Part shown: positions 42,900 to 51,447 of the stretch, one piece after another
Layout: every line of letters starts with the position of its first letter
Position numbering within the stretch: position 1 is the stretch's first letter
Assembly: GCF_024198255.1 (NCBI RefSeq)
Contig: NZ_JAJVKW010000009.1
Coordinates: 1 to 64,000 of the forward strand
DNA length: 64,000 nucleotides
Direction of reading: 5' to 3'
Origin: Myxococcus guangdongensis
GTDB lineage: Bacteria; Myxococcota; Myxococcia; Myxococcales; Myxococcaceae
Position numbers and translations under genes: made by a program
The notes under the pieces: model-generated
Told to the model about the DNA's origin: nothing
What the model saw: only the letters and a program-made list of their open reading frames with translations
Database searches by the model: none

Positions 42900-44445
42900 A
42901 GAGCCTCCACTCGCGGGCGCGGATGGCCCCCAGCAGCACTTGCAGCTCGCGGTCCAACGCGCGGTCCTCCACCACCAATGGGATTCGCTGCTCCAGCTCG
43001 GCCTGCATCGACGCCAGAGACGCCGTGAGATTCAAATCTTGAGCAACCCGCCGCCGCAGGGCGATTCCCTGACGCGCCGCGATGAGCATGGCGGCCACCA
43101 CCTGCTCGGACAGCTCCAGGACCCGGAGGCAGTCGCGCGCGGCGATGGTGCCCATGCTCACCTTGTCCTGGTTGTGGCACTCGGTGGAGCGGGAGAAGAC
43201 GGACGCGGGCATCGTCTGCTTGAGCGCCTCCGCCGTCCACGCGGAGACGCTGATCTGCACCGCCTTGAGGCCGTGGTTGATGGCCGCGCGGGGGCCCGTC
43301 GCTCCGGAGAGGTTGGACGGCAGGCCGTGGTTGTAGCGGGTGTCCACCAGCAGCGCGAGCTGACGGTCCAAGAGGTCCGCCACGTTGGCCACCGCGTTCT
43401 TCAGCCCGTCCATGGCGAAGGCGATGTGGCCGCCGTAGAAGTGCCCGCCGTGCAGCACCCGCTCGCTGTCCGGGTCGATGAGCGGGTTGTCGTTGGCGCT
43501 GTTGAGCTCGTTCTCGATCTGCGCGCGGAAGAAGGGCAGGGCGTCCTCGAGCACGCCGATGACGTGGGGCGCGCAGCGCAGCGAGTAGCGATCCTGCAGG
43601 CGCTGCTCGTTGCGGCTGGGGCGCTCGGTGGCCAGGTCCAGCCGCAGCCTCGCGGCCACGCGCTGCTGGCCCACGTGCGGCTTGACGGCGAACAGGGCCT
43701 CGTCGAAGTGGTGCGCGTTGCCGGCACTCGCCACCACGTTGAAGGCCGTCAGCCGCGTGGCCAGCCGGCCCAGGTACTCCGCGCGCTCCCACGCGAGGCA
43801 GGCCAGGGCGGTCATCACCGCCGTGCCGTTCATGATGGCCAGCCCCTCCTTGGGGCGCAGCCGCAGGGGCGAAAGCCCGTGCTTCGCGAGCACCTCGGCC
43901 GCGGGACGGCGCTCGCCCCGGTGCCAGACCTCGCGCTCGCCGCACAGCGCGGCGGCCACGTAGGACAGGGGCGTCAAGTCACCGCTGGCGCCCACCGAGC
44001 CCTCGGCCGGAATCAGCGGCAGGATGTCCAGGCGCAGGAACTGCTCCAGTTGATGGAGCAGCCCCATCCCCACGCCGGACACGCCCTGCGACAGCGACGC
44101 CAGCCGGGCCGCGAGCACCGCGCGCGTCTCCTCGGGCGTGAGGAATCGGCCCGCGCCGATGCCGTGGTAGGCGTAGAGGTGGTGCGGCAGCTCGGCCACC
44201 AGCTCCGGGGGGATGGTGACGGTGCACGAGTCTCCGTACCCCGTCGTCACCCCGTAGATGTGCCCATCCTCGGCCAGCAGCCGGTCCAGGAACTCGGCGC
44301 CCCGGGTGATGCGTCCCCGGAACTCCGCGGCGGTGCTCAGCTCGGCTTCGCGCTCGCGGCGCGACAGCGCGGACACGTCTTCGATGGCGAGCCGGCTCCC
44401 ATCGAACCGGACCGCGCGCTCACTGTTGATTCCTGGCGGAGACAT
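42889..44445 (-). CDS. Aromatic amino-acid ammonia-lyase (HAL/PAL/TAL family)
   Basis: 518 residues. The MIO-forming Ala153-Ser154-Gly155 triad is in GSVGASGDLTPLS, the catalytic Tyr64 in YGVTTGYGD, and the family NDNPLID and QDRYSLRCAPHVIG segments are intact. At the selectivity position, where bacterial TAL has His-Leu and HAL Ser-His, this protein has Tyr93-His94 (YAYHGIG), so the substrate cannot be read directly. In an APE context the expected reaction is tyrosine or phenylalanine to 4-coumarate or cinnamate plus ammonia, supplying the starter. This differs from E. coli clusters that use 4-hydroxybenzoate. It overlaps both neighbours (26 and 11 bases). Confidence 0.9.
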   Translation of the reverse strand: MSPPGINSERAVRFDGSRLAIEDVSALSRREREAELSTAAEFRGRITRGAEFLDRLLAEDGHIYGVTTGYGDSCTVTIPPELVAELPHHLYAYHGIGAGRFLTPEETRAVLAARLASLSQGVSGVGMGLLHQLEQFLRLDILPLIPAEGSVGASGDLTPLSYVAAALCGEREVWHRGERRPAAEVLAKHGLSPLRLRPKEGLAIMNGTAVMTALACLAWERAEYLGRLATRLTAFNVVASAGNAHHFDEALFAVKPHVGQQRVAARLRLDLATERPSRNEQRLQDRYSLRCAPHVIGVLEDALPFFRAQIENELNSANDNPLIDPDSERVLHGGHFYGGHIAFAMDGLKNAVANVADLLDRQLALLVDTRYNHGLPSNLSGATGPRAAINHGLKAVQISVSAWTAEALKQTMPASVFSRSTECHNQDKVSMGTIAARDCLRVLELSEQVVAAMLIAARQGIALRRRVAQDLNLTASLASMQAELEQRIPLVVEDRALDRELQVLLGAIRAREWRLYEA

Positions 44446-45364
44446 TCGCCTGATCCCAGAAGGGAAAGAAGTTGAACCAATCGAACGGTGAGCGCTTCAA
44501 CAGCGCCGTCACCTGTCCGGCATAACGCCTGGCGTGCTCCGTCAGCGCGGGCACGCGCTGGCCTCGCGGAAGCTCGACCTTCTCCGCCAGGCACTCGAAG
44601 TGGATGGTGTAGCCGCCGTTCTCGTGGATGCAGCCCAAGAGGTACAGCGGGCACTTGAACAGCGAGGCCAGCACGTACGGCCCCACGGGGAAGGCGGCCG
44701 GGTGCCCCAGGAAGTCCACGTCCACCGTCTGGCTCGCGTTCACCGGCACCCGGTCCCCGGCTATCACCACGAACTCGCCCGCCGCCACGTACTTCTCCAG
44801 CGCGACGGCGGTGCCCGGCCCCATGTCGGTGACCTCCACCAGCTGGAACATGCTGTCGGGGTTGAGCCGCTTGAGCAGCCGGTTGAACTGCTCGGCGTGG
44901 CGGGTGTGCACCAGGATGTGGAGCTTCACCTCGCCGCGCTTCTCCGCCATGGCCCGGCACAGCTCCAGGCAGCCCATGTGCGCGGTGACGATGATGCCGC
45001 CCTTGCCCTGCTTCGCCACCTCGTAGAACTGCTCGCGGCCCTCGGTGTTGACCTGCTCGAAGCGGTAGCGGCCGCTGACGGCCAGCAGCTTGTCGAGCAT
45101 CGTCTCCGCGAAGGTCACCATGTGCTTGAGGCTGTCCCTCCGCCCCGGCGTGTGGCCGATGGCGCCCGTCGCTGCCTGCACGCGCGTGAGGTACTGGAGC
45201 GAGGCGTCGCGGACCACGGGGCGCGACAGCCAGTGGACGAAGACGACGGGATACAGGCACAGGCGGAACGGCCAGCGGCCCAGGAGCCGGTGGACCCAGT
45301 AGAGGATCCAGATGCCGAGCACGAACGTGCTCTCTCCCATCTCCGCCCAGTGCCGCGTCCTCAT
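44420..45364 (-). CDS. LpxL/HtrB-like membrane acyltransferase
   Basis: 314 residues. Its first 60 residues are hydrophobic (LGIWILYWVHRLLGRWPFRL). The acyltransferase motif H-x4-E is in IVTAHMGCLELCRAM, followed by FVVIAGDRVPVNAS. Lipid A acyltransferases use the same motif. In APE clusters such an enzyme is thought to attach the polyene to, or acylate, a lipid carrier at the inner face of the membrane. ATGA overlap with the glycosyltransferase. Confidence 0.83.
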   Translation of the reverse strand: MRTRHWAEMGESTFVLGIWILYWVHRLLGRWPFRLCLYPVVFVHWLSRPVVRDASLQYLTRVQAATGAIGHTPGRRDSLKHMVTFAETMLDKLLAVSGRYRFEQVNTEGREQFYEVAKQGKGGIIVTAHMGCLELCRAMAEKRGEVKLHILVHTRHAEQFNRLLKRLNPDSMFQLVEVTDMGPGTAVALEKYVAAGEFVVIAGDRVPVNASQTVDVDFLGHPAAFPVGPYVLASLFKCPLYLLGCIHENGGYTIHFECLAEKVELPRGQRVPALTEHARRYAGQVTALLKRSPFDWFNFFPFWDQANVSARNQQ

Positions 45365-46098
45365 GAGGAGACCTTCCTCCAGAGGAGCAGGGGCAGCCGA
45401 AGCAGCATCCCGAAGAACAGCTTCGCGTGCATGCCGGAGATGCGCACGTTGTCCCAGAGCACGTCGAAGTGGGAGATGCCGTCGGTGGGGTAGCGCACGC
45501 GGGTGGGCTGGTTGAGGATGCCCATCCCCCGCCAGTACAGCCGCACCAGCACCTCCACGTCGAAGTCCATCCGCTTGCCGATGCGCACCTGGTCGATGAG
45601 CGCCACGGTGGGCGCCAAGGGATAGACGCGGAAGCCGCACATCGAATCGCGGATGGCCAGGGACAGGGTGTTGATCCACACCCAGATGTGCGTGGCGTAG
45701 CGGCCATACAGCCGGCCCTTGGGCACCGACTCGTCGTACACGGGCGTGCCGCAGACGAGCTTGTCGGGCGCGCCCTTCGCCAGCTCGAGGAAGCGCGGGA
45801 TGTCGCCGGTGTCGTGCTGGCCGTCGGCGTCGATCTGGAGCGCGTGGCTGTAGCCCGAGGCCTGCGCGGCCTTGAGGCCCGCCATCATCGCGCCCCCCTT
45901 GCCCTCGTTCTGGGGCAGGCGCACCACCGAGACACCGGACGCGTCCGCTTCCGCGAGCGAGTCCAGCACCCGCGCGCAGCCCGGCTCGCTGCCGTCGTCC
46001 ACCAGCACGCACGGCAACCCATGCGCGCGCACGGCATGCACCACCGCGCCCACGGCCTCGCCGTGGTTGTAGACGGGAATCACCGCGCAGACCTTCAT
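45361..46098 (-). CDS. Family 2 glycosyltransferase
   Basis: 245 residues, GT-A fold. It starts MKVCAVIPVYNHGEAV; the nucleotide-sugar motif LVDDGSEPG and the DxD in LQIDADGQHD are present. The C-terminus (HAKLFFGMLLRLPLLLW) is a membrane-associating helix. This type, close to dolichol-phosphate-sugar synthases, is part of many APE clusters, presumably for a glycosylated lipid carrier. ATGA overlaps on both sides show coupling. Confidence 0.87.
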   Translation of the reverse strand: MKVCAVIPVYNHGEAVGAVVHAVRAHGLPCVLVDDGSEPGCARVLDSLAEADASGVSVVRLPQNEGKGGAMMAGLKAAQASGYSHALQIDADGQHDTGDIPRFLELAKGAPDKLVCGTPVYDESVPKGRLYGRYATHIWVWINTLSLAIRDSMCGFRVYPLAPTVALIDQVRIGKRMDFDVEVLVRLYWRGMGILNQPTRVRYPTDGISHFDVLWDNVRISGMHAKLFFGMLLRLPLLLWRKVSS

Positions 46099-47789
46099 CC
46101 GTGGACCTCGGTGAACAGGATGCGGCCGCTCCCGTGGGTGCCGGCCTCGGAGGTGTACTTGAAGTGGAGGCTGCCCTTGGCCGCGTTCCACGTCAGCTCC
46201 AGCGTCACCTGCGTCTCGGGGACGATGAGCTGCTGGAACTTCACCACCTCCATGTGGAGGAACCGGGGCGGCAGCGTGAACAGCTCGCGGCCGAACTGGA
46301 TGGCCCATTCGATTTGCGCCACGCCGGGCAGGATGGCCTTCTGGGGGAAGTGGCCTTTGAACTGGGGCAGGCTCGCCGGCGTCTCCAGGCTGAGCACGGC
46401 CTTCTCCGGGCCCTGCTCGAGCACGCGCAGGGGCGGCCTGCGGGAGTCGAAGAGGGCGGTGAGCGCCGCCTCGGTGGATTTGCCCTGGCTGTTGACTGGC
46501 ATCGCCTCCAGATACCGGAATCGACGCGGAAGGACAGCAGCCTCGAAGCCGTGGGCCAGCTGTTCCCGCAGGGCCTGGTTCAGCGAGCGCTTGCCCTCTC
46601 CCGCGAGGAGCCTGCCGCCCTCGGCCGTGGGCACGGCCACCACCGCCAGCGTCACCCGCAAGCCCTCCCGCAGCGGCACCACGCGCGCCTCGGCGAGCAG
46701 CCCGCCCTCCACGAGCGCTCGCTCCATGGCGCTCAGCGACACGCGCTTCTCCTCGAGCTTCAGCAGGCGGTCCTTGCGCCCGAGCAGCTCGAAGCCCTCC
46801 GGCAGGAGCCGCGCCCGGTCCTCGGTCTGGAACCAGCCACCCTCCGGCAGGTGCGGAGAGCGGACCGCGAGCGCGTCATCCTCCAGGCGGACCTCCAGGC
46901 CCGGCATCAACGTCCAGCCCGCGTCGTCGTCTCGCGAGCGCTGTCGCCACGCGATGCCGCCCGTCTCCGAGCTGCCATAGACCTCCACCGGGGCTTGTCC
47001 CAGCAGCGTCCGGCACGCGTGCAGCGCCTCGGTGGGCAGCGGCCCTCCGGACGAGTACACCGCGCGAAGGTTCTCTCGCCCGTGCGCCCAGTCCAGCGTC
47101 TGGGGCAGTCGCTTGAGGTGTGCGGGGCTGGCCACGAGCACGGACGCGCCCTTCGCCAGCTCCGCGAGCAGCTCCTCCGGATACGGCAGGCTCCGCGCGA
47201 GGAATGGCCGACCCGCCGTCAGCGGCCAGAGCACCCGGAACAGGAGCCCGTAGATGTGCTGGTGCGACACGGTGGCGAGCACGCGGGCGTCACCGACGCG
47301 CGCGTCGAACAGGCGGCCCAGCGTGTGGACCTCGCGCGTGAGCTGGCCCAGGTGCTTGTCGATGGCCGCGGGCTCACCGCTGGAGCCCGACGTGTAGACC
47401 ACCAGCGAGCGCGCCCCCGAGGACAGCGGCCTCCAGTCGAAGCGCCGGCCCTCCTCGGGCACGAGCGGGGAGAGCGCGGCGGGGACCTGCCCGGCGAAGC
47501 CGTCCACCTCGCGCGCGAGCCGCTCCAGCGTGGCGGGCTGGATGTCGGACGGCAGGAAGACACACCGCCCCGCGTGCCAGGCGCCCAGGAGCGCGGCGGC
47601 GAACTCGAACGTGTCCTCGAAGTACAGCGCCAGTCGTCGACCCTCGCGACGCTCGATGGCCGCGCGCCAGCCGGCGGCCCGGGCCTGGAGGTCCGCGAAC
47701 CCCAGCACGTGGCCGTCCCGCAACGCCACCGGGGAGTCGGAGGGGCGGCCGTGGGTGAGGAGTTGTTCGAGGGCGAGGCTCTCAGCCAT
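46095..47789 (-). CDS. Acyl-adenylating ligase fused to a hotdog dehydratase (ApeH-ApeI-like)
   Basis: 564 residues. The N-terminal 450 residues are an ANL adenylation domain: YTSGSSGEPAAIDKH phosphate loop, VYGSSETGGIAW, a TEDRARLL aspartate motif, RKDRLLKLEEKRVS hinge and the VNSQGKST catalytic Lys near 440. Residues about 455-564 are a separate hotdog domain (LPQFKGHFPQKAILPGVAQI) of the FabA/ApeI type. In the characterised APE systems the ligase (loading the aryl acid on an ACP) and the dehydratase are separate genes. The joining is continuous with no frame break, so the fusion looks real. Confidence 0.87.
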   Translation of the reverse strand: MAESLALEQLLTHGRPSDSPVALRDGHVLGFADLQARAAGWRAAIERREGRRLALYFEDTFEFAAALLGAWHAGRCVFLPSDIQPATLERLAREVDGFAGQVPAALSPLVPEEGRRFDWRPLSSGARSLVVYTSGSSGEPAAIDKHLGQLTREVHTLGRLFDARVGDARVLATVSHQHIYGLLFRVLWPLTAGRPFLARSLPYPEELLAELAKGASVLVASPAHLKRLPQTLDWAHGRENLRAVYSSGGPLPTEALHACRTLLGQAPVEVYGSSETGGIAWRQRSRDDDAGWTLMPGLEVRLEDDALAVRSPHLPEGGWFQTEDRARLLPEGFELLGRKDRLLKLEEKRVSLSAMERALVEGGLLAEARVVPLREGLRVTLAVVAVPTAEGGRLLAGEGKRSLNQALREQLAHGFEAAVLPRRFRYLEAMPVNSQGKSTEAALTALFDSRRPPLRVLEQGPEKAVLSLETPASLPQFKGHFPQKAILPGVAQIEWAIQFGRELFTLPPRFLHMEVVKFQQLIVPETQVTLELTWNAAKGSLHFKYTSEAGTHGSGRILFTEVHG

Positions 47790-48333
47790 GGACGTGGCCC
47801 GCCCTCACGCGTCGGCGCACCAGCCACTCACCGGCGAAGAGCAGCCCCATCAACCCGTAGGAGATGAGCCCGTTGTACAGCGCCCACGTGGCGTCGCTCG
47901 CCCACAGGGCCGTGGCGAGCGCGATGCCGCCGTTGACGACGAAGAAGCCGCACCACACCTGCGTCACCCGCCGCGTATAGGCCACGCCCGAGGGCGGGAG
48001 CTCCGGCTCACGCAGCCTCGCCAACCGCTCGATGACGGTGGGCGGATACACCAGGCTGGTGGCGAAGACGGCGAGCAGCATCGAGTTCACGAGCACCGGA
48101 TAGAGCTTCAGCGGCAGGGCGTGGTTGCCCAGCATGCTGGTGCCCGCGAGCACGAGCGCGAGCGCGGCGGTGACGAGCCACACGCGCTCCTTCGTGGCCA
48201 CGGCGCGCAGCACGGCCATGACCCCGAGGGGAATCGCCATCCAGCGAGGCTCGAACCGGCCCAGCCCGCTGTACATCAGCAGCGGGTACGCGAGGCTCAG
48301 CACGCCGAGCAGCGCTGGACGCAGGTGCTTCAC
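47782..48333 (-). CDS. COG4648-type inner-membrane protein of the aryl polyene cluster
   Basis: 183 residues with about five membrane helices (LLGVLSLAYPLLMYSGLG, LVTAALALVLAGTSML, LVNSMLLAVFATSLVYPP, FFVVNGGIALATALWAS, GLISYGLMGLLFAGEWLV). It matches COG4648-type proteins found with ACPs in APE clusters and sometimes wrongly labelled DNA gyrase subunit B. The role is unknown; it may hold the biosynthetic complex at the membrane or flip lipid. It is coupled to the ACP (4-base overlap) and to the ligase (8-base overlap). Confidence 0.78.
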   Translation of the reverse strand: MKHLRPALLGVLSLAYPLLMYSGLGRFEPRWMAIPLGVMAVLRAVATKERVWLVTAALALVLAGTSMLGNHALPLKLYPVLVNSMLLAVFATSLVYPPTVIERLARLREPELPPSGVAYTRRVTQVWCGFFVVNGGIALATALWASDATWALYNGLISYGLMGLLFAGEWLVRRRVRAGHVHG

Positions 48334-48596
48334 GCCGCCACGGATTCGTCGAGCAGGCTGTGCAGCGCGTCGACGACGTCCTGAATCGTGCGGACCGACT
48401 TGAAGACCTCCGGCGAGATGCGCTTGCCCGTCACGGGCTTGAGCTTCACCAGCAGGTCCACCGCGTCGATGCTGTCGATGTCCAGGTCGTCCCGGAGGCG
48501 GGCCTCGGGGGTGATTCGCGCCGGGTCGATGTCGAAGGTGTCCTGCAGGAGCGTGCGCAGGTTCTCGAAGAGCTGGTTCTTGGTCATGTGGTGCAT
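48330..48596 (-). CDS. Acyl carrier protein 2 of the aryl polyene cluster
   Basis: 88 residues. The phosphopantetheine attachment site is Ser42 in DDLDIDSIDAVDLLVKL. The acidic helix II is typical. The start at 48596 is read with a GAGGGGG stretch upstream; the second ATG, three codons in, is a lesser option. APE clusters use two ACPs (ApeE/ApeF); one carries the aryl starter and elongating chain. Confidence 0.9.
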   Translation of the reverse strand: MHHMTKNQLFENLRTLLQDTFDIDPARITPEARLRDDLDIDSIDAVDLLVKLKPVTGKRISPEVFKSVRTIQDVVDALHSLLDESVAA

Positions 48597-48625
48597 GGGG
48601 GCCCCCTCGAATGGTTGTTGGATGC

Positions 48626-48886
48626 TCAGGACTTGCGGTGGGCGCTCACGAAGGTCGCGAGGGCGCGCACGCTGGCGAAGTGACGACGGTTCTCCTGGGA
48701 GTCGCTCGCCAGGGCGACGCCATAGGTCTTCTGCAGCGCCAGGCCGAGCTCCAGGGCATCGATGGAGTCCAGCCCCAGGCCCTCGACGAACAGCGGCGCG
48801 CCCGGGTCGATGTCCTCGGGTTTGACGTCCTCGAGATTCAGGGTCTCGATGACCAGCTTCTTTATCTCCTGCTCAAGCACCTGCAT
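48626..48886 (-). CDS. Acyl carrier protein 1 of the aryl polyene cluster
   Basis: 86 residues. The phosphopantetheine site is Ser41 in EGLGLDSIDALELGLAL. The N-terminus (EQEIKKLVIETLNLEDV) is a standard ACP helix. Its start overlaps the acyltransferase end by 14 bases. A 29-base gap separates it from the second ACP, one of the few spacers in the operon. Confidence 0.9.
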   Translation of the reverse strand: MQVLEQEIKKLVIETLNLEDVKPEDIDPGAPLFVEGLGLDSIDALELGLALQKTYGVALASDSQENRRHFASVRALATFVSAHRKS

Positions 48887-49652
48887 GACGTTGTGTCTCC
48901 GTGGAGAAGTAGTCGTGCAATCTCTCGGTGAGATGGCGGGCCGCGAGCGCCTCTCCGTGCGCTTCGTCGACCATGGACGAGACCGCGATGTCGTCCTGGA
49001 CCACGATGGTGAAGTTCATCTTCGAGGGGGGCACGCGCCACCAGGGCAGGCCCTTGGTGAGGCTCAGCGGCTGGCAGCGGATGGTGACGGGGGTGATGTC
49101 ACAGGGCCCGCGCACCGCGATGTTGGCCGCGCCGCGCTGCAGCTTCATGGGGCCCGTCACCGGCGTGCGGGTGCCCTCGGGGAAGATGATGAGGTTGTTG
49201 CCCGCCTTCACGGACGCGATGCACGCCTTGACCAGCTCCGGGCCGGAGTCGTTGCACAGGTAGCCGGTGGCCTCCACGGGCCCCCGGGTGAAGGGGTTGT
49301 TGGCCAGGCTCGCCTTCACCACGCAGTCCGCGTTGGGCACCAGCGAGATGAGGAACACCACGTCGATGAGCGTGGGGTGGTTGGCGAGGATGAGCAGGCC
49401 GGGGCGCGCGAGCTTCTCCACGCCCTCGATGCGGTAGGCCAGGACGCCCACCACGCGCATCAGCTCGATGAAGAAGCGGAACGAGTGGTGCACCGCCAGC
49501 CGCGCCAGCCGCGTGCGCCGGGGCCTGTCGCGCACCAGCAGCGACAGCAGCGGGAAGAAGAGGACGCGCAGGGCCAGCCCGCCCAGCCCGAAGGTGGTGA
49601 AGCAGAAGCCCGTGGCGAACACGCGCCAGTAGTAGTTGAGGCGCTCAGACAT
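48873..49652 (-). CDS. PlsC-like acyltransferase of the aryl polyene cluster
   Basis: 259 residues. An N-terminal membrane helix (FCFTTFGLGGLALRVLFFP) is followed by the acyltransferase motifs NHPTLIDV (H-x4-D) and FPEGTRTP. It is related to 1-acylglycerol-3-phosphate acyltransferases and corresponds to the ApeD-type gene next to the ACPs. It probably transfers the finished chain to a lipid. It overlaps both neighbours (8 and 14 bases). Confidence 0.87.
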   Translation of the reverse strand: MSERLNYYWRVFATGFCFTTFGLGGLALRVLFFPLLSLLVRDRPRRTRLARLAVHHSFRFFIELMRVVGVLAYRIEGVEKLARPGLLILANHPTLIDVVFLISLVPNADCVVKASLANNPFTRGPVEATGYLCNDSGPELVKACIASVKAGNNLIIFPEGTRTPVTGPMKLQRGAANIAVRGPCDITPVTIRCQPLSLTKGLPWWRVPPSKMNFTIVVQDDIAVSSMVDEAHGEALAARHLTERLHDYFSTETQRHAGA

Positions 49653-50376
49653 CGCGTTCCCACCGCCACACGCGAGAGCCCAGCACCCGCTCCAGGCGCG
49701 CGTCGTCCAGGACGAGGAAGCGCAGCACGGACAGCTCTTCCGCAATCCCCTCCGGCGTCGGCGTGGGAACGGCCCCCTCCGCCGCGCCGCAGGACAGCCG
49801 GAAGCGGGGCCCGTCGCCCGCGGGCCTCACGCTGCAGGCCCAGGCGTGCGCCAGGGACACCTGCTCCGGGAAGTGCTGGAAGGGCACCGGGCGGGGCTCG
49901 TCATAGACGACGACCACGACCTCGGGGGCGCCCTCGGCGAGCAACCCGCACGCCTCCACGAAGGCGGCCTCCACCGTCTCCGCCCCCGCGGCCACCGCGC
50001 TCTGCGCCGACAAATCCCCCCGGGCGATGGAGTACAGCCCGCCGATGGCGTTGTGCACCGACAGGCTGAAGGACGTGGGCGACAGCGGGGTGGACTTCGC
50101 GAGCTGCTCCAGCAGGTCCACCGAGCGGCCCATGTCCCCATAGCGGGAGGCGAACACCAGGGGACACGCCGGGGCGTCCGCCTGGCACGTGTACGCCGCC
50201 TGGAGCGCGATGCGGCCCAGCCTGTCCACCCGACGGCGCATCATCGGCGGCATCTCCGTCAGCGGAGGGGTTCCCTCGGACGGAAGCGGATGGGGCTGTG
50301 AGAGCCAGGACCTCCAGGCGTCTTGCCCGACAAGCCCGGGAGCCCACGCGGCCCAGTGGTGGACGGAAAAAACCAT
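49645..50376 (-). CDS. Ketosynthase-like protein, probable chain-length factor (ApeC-like)
   Basis: 243 residues from ATG 50376. The pattern AAWAPG, PPMMRRRVDRLGRIALQAAY and SPTSFSLSVHNAIGGLYSI matches the short Ketoacyl-synt_2 (PF13723) family. No active-site Cys is present at the KS position: Ser/Val/His-Asn occupy it. In APE systems this kind of protein forms a KS/CLF heterodimer with ApeO. It is the first gene of the operon, so the promoter should lie just upstream. No clear ribosome-binding site is visible. Confidence 0.8.
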   Translation of the reverse strand: MVFSVHHWAAWAPGLVGQDAWRSWLSQPHPLPSEGTPPLTEMPPMMRRRVDRLGRIALQAAYTCQADAPACPLVFASRYGDMGRSVDLLEQLAKSTPLSPTSFSLSVHNAIGGLYSIARGDLSAQSAVAAGAETVEAAFVEACGLLAEGAPEVVVVVYDEPRPVPFQHFPEQVSLAHAWACSVRPAGDGPRFRLSCGAAEGAVPTPTPEGIAEELSVLRFLVLDDARLERVLGSRVWRWERDV

Positions 50377-50892
50377 GATGGCGGGGAGAAAAGGCGGGTG
50401 CTGCCTGCTGCGGCGGTCCTCTACCAAAGCATCATATACGAGACAATTGGCTCCAATGGGGCGTTGCCTCGGAGGACGAGACAAGGCACCCGCGCATTCA
50501 CTCGCTCATGCTACGCCGCGCCCGCACCGGGCCGAGAGGGGTGGGGCGGGTGGCGCGCTCGCATGGCCGGTGGGGAGGTGGCCGCCGCGCGCCGGTGCGC
50601 CGCCTTGGGAGCACGACGCGCCCGCCCTCGTGCCGCCACCGCTGGCTGGGTGGTAGGGGGTGGGAGCGACCTCGTCGTGGGTTTTCCCATGGTGTGAGGA
50701 ATACCCGGGCGCGCGAGTGACTGCGCAAGCGCTGTCGCCTCGGATCCGGGGATTTCCACCCAGGCGGAATCGCGAGGGCTGCCCGTTGCCCATCCGCGCG
50801 AAGGACCTGCTCGGAGGCCGTTGCTCCCCGGGAAGCGAGGTTTTCTCACGGAGAGGGAGCGCGGAGGTGAGGCGTTCGCCGGGTCGCCCGAC
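50377..50892. promoter_or_regulatory. Upstream region of the aryl polyene operon
   Basis: 516 bases with no supported gene, between the operon start (leftward) and the end of the response regulator gene. An A/T-rich island at about 50423-50455 stands out in this G+C-rich DNA. On the minus strand it reads ttgtctcgtatatgatgc, which includes a TATGAT -10-like hexamer. The spacing to a -35 hexamer is not ideal, so this is only a candidate promoter. Nothing else was recognised. Confidence 0.4.
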
Positions 50893-51447
50893 TCAGTCCC
50901 GGGCGTTGAGGATGTGCTGGAGGAGCTGCCGGGAGATGTGGAGCAGCCTGGCGGCGCCGCGAACGCTGCCCTTGGCGCGGGCGAGGGCCTCATCGACAAG
51001 GGTGTCGCGCACGAGGTCCTCGAAGTGATGGAGGGGGACCTTGCCGGCGCTGGCTCTCAGGACGGGGACGAGCTCCGGGGGACTGGCGAGGGTCCGGGTC
51101 CACACGTCCTCCAGCCGCGCGAGGTCCAGCGGCTTGGGGACGAAGGCGCGCACGCCGCCGGCGGCCAGGCGGAAGGCCTGTTCGGCGGTCGCGCTGCCGC
51201 TGATGGCAATGACATACGGCAGTGGCTCCACCGCGAGCAGGTCCTCCAGCAGCGCGTCGCTGGTCCCATCCGGGAGGCTGACGTCCAGGAGCACCGCGTC
51301 GGGAGGTTGGGTTCGCAGGGCCTCGCGCGCCTGGGCGAGCGTGGTGACGTGGGTGATGCGGTGCGCGCGGGGGGCCAGGGCCTCTTCCAGCACGCGCGCC
51401 AGGCTCACCGAGTCCTCGACGAGCAGGAGGTGTTGGACCATGGCCAT
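50893..51447 (-). CDS. Response regulator with Fis-type helix-turn-helix
   Basis: 184 residues (ATG 51447, or 51441 two codons later). The receiver domain starts VQHLLLVEDSVSLARVL; the phospho-acceptor Asp is in AVLLDVSLPDG, with Ser in AISGSA and Lys in FVPKPLD. The C-terminal 45 residues (DEALARAKGSVRGAARLLHI, SRQLLQHIL) are a Fis-like DNA-binding helix-turn-helix, the ActR/RegA architecture. Its start overlaps the start of the divergent histidine kinase gene. It lies next to the pigment operon and could control it, which is inference. Confidence 0.88.
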   Translation of the reverse strand: MAMVQHLLLVEDSVSLARVLEEALAPRAHRITHVTTLAQAREALRTQPPDAVLLDVSLPDGTSDALLEDLLAVEPLPYVIAISGSATAEQAFRLAAGGVRAFVPKPLDLARLEDVWTRTLASPPELVPVLRASAGKVPLHHFEDLVRDTLVDEALARAKGSVRGAARLLHISRQLLQHILNARD

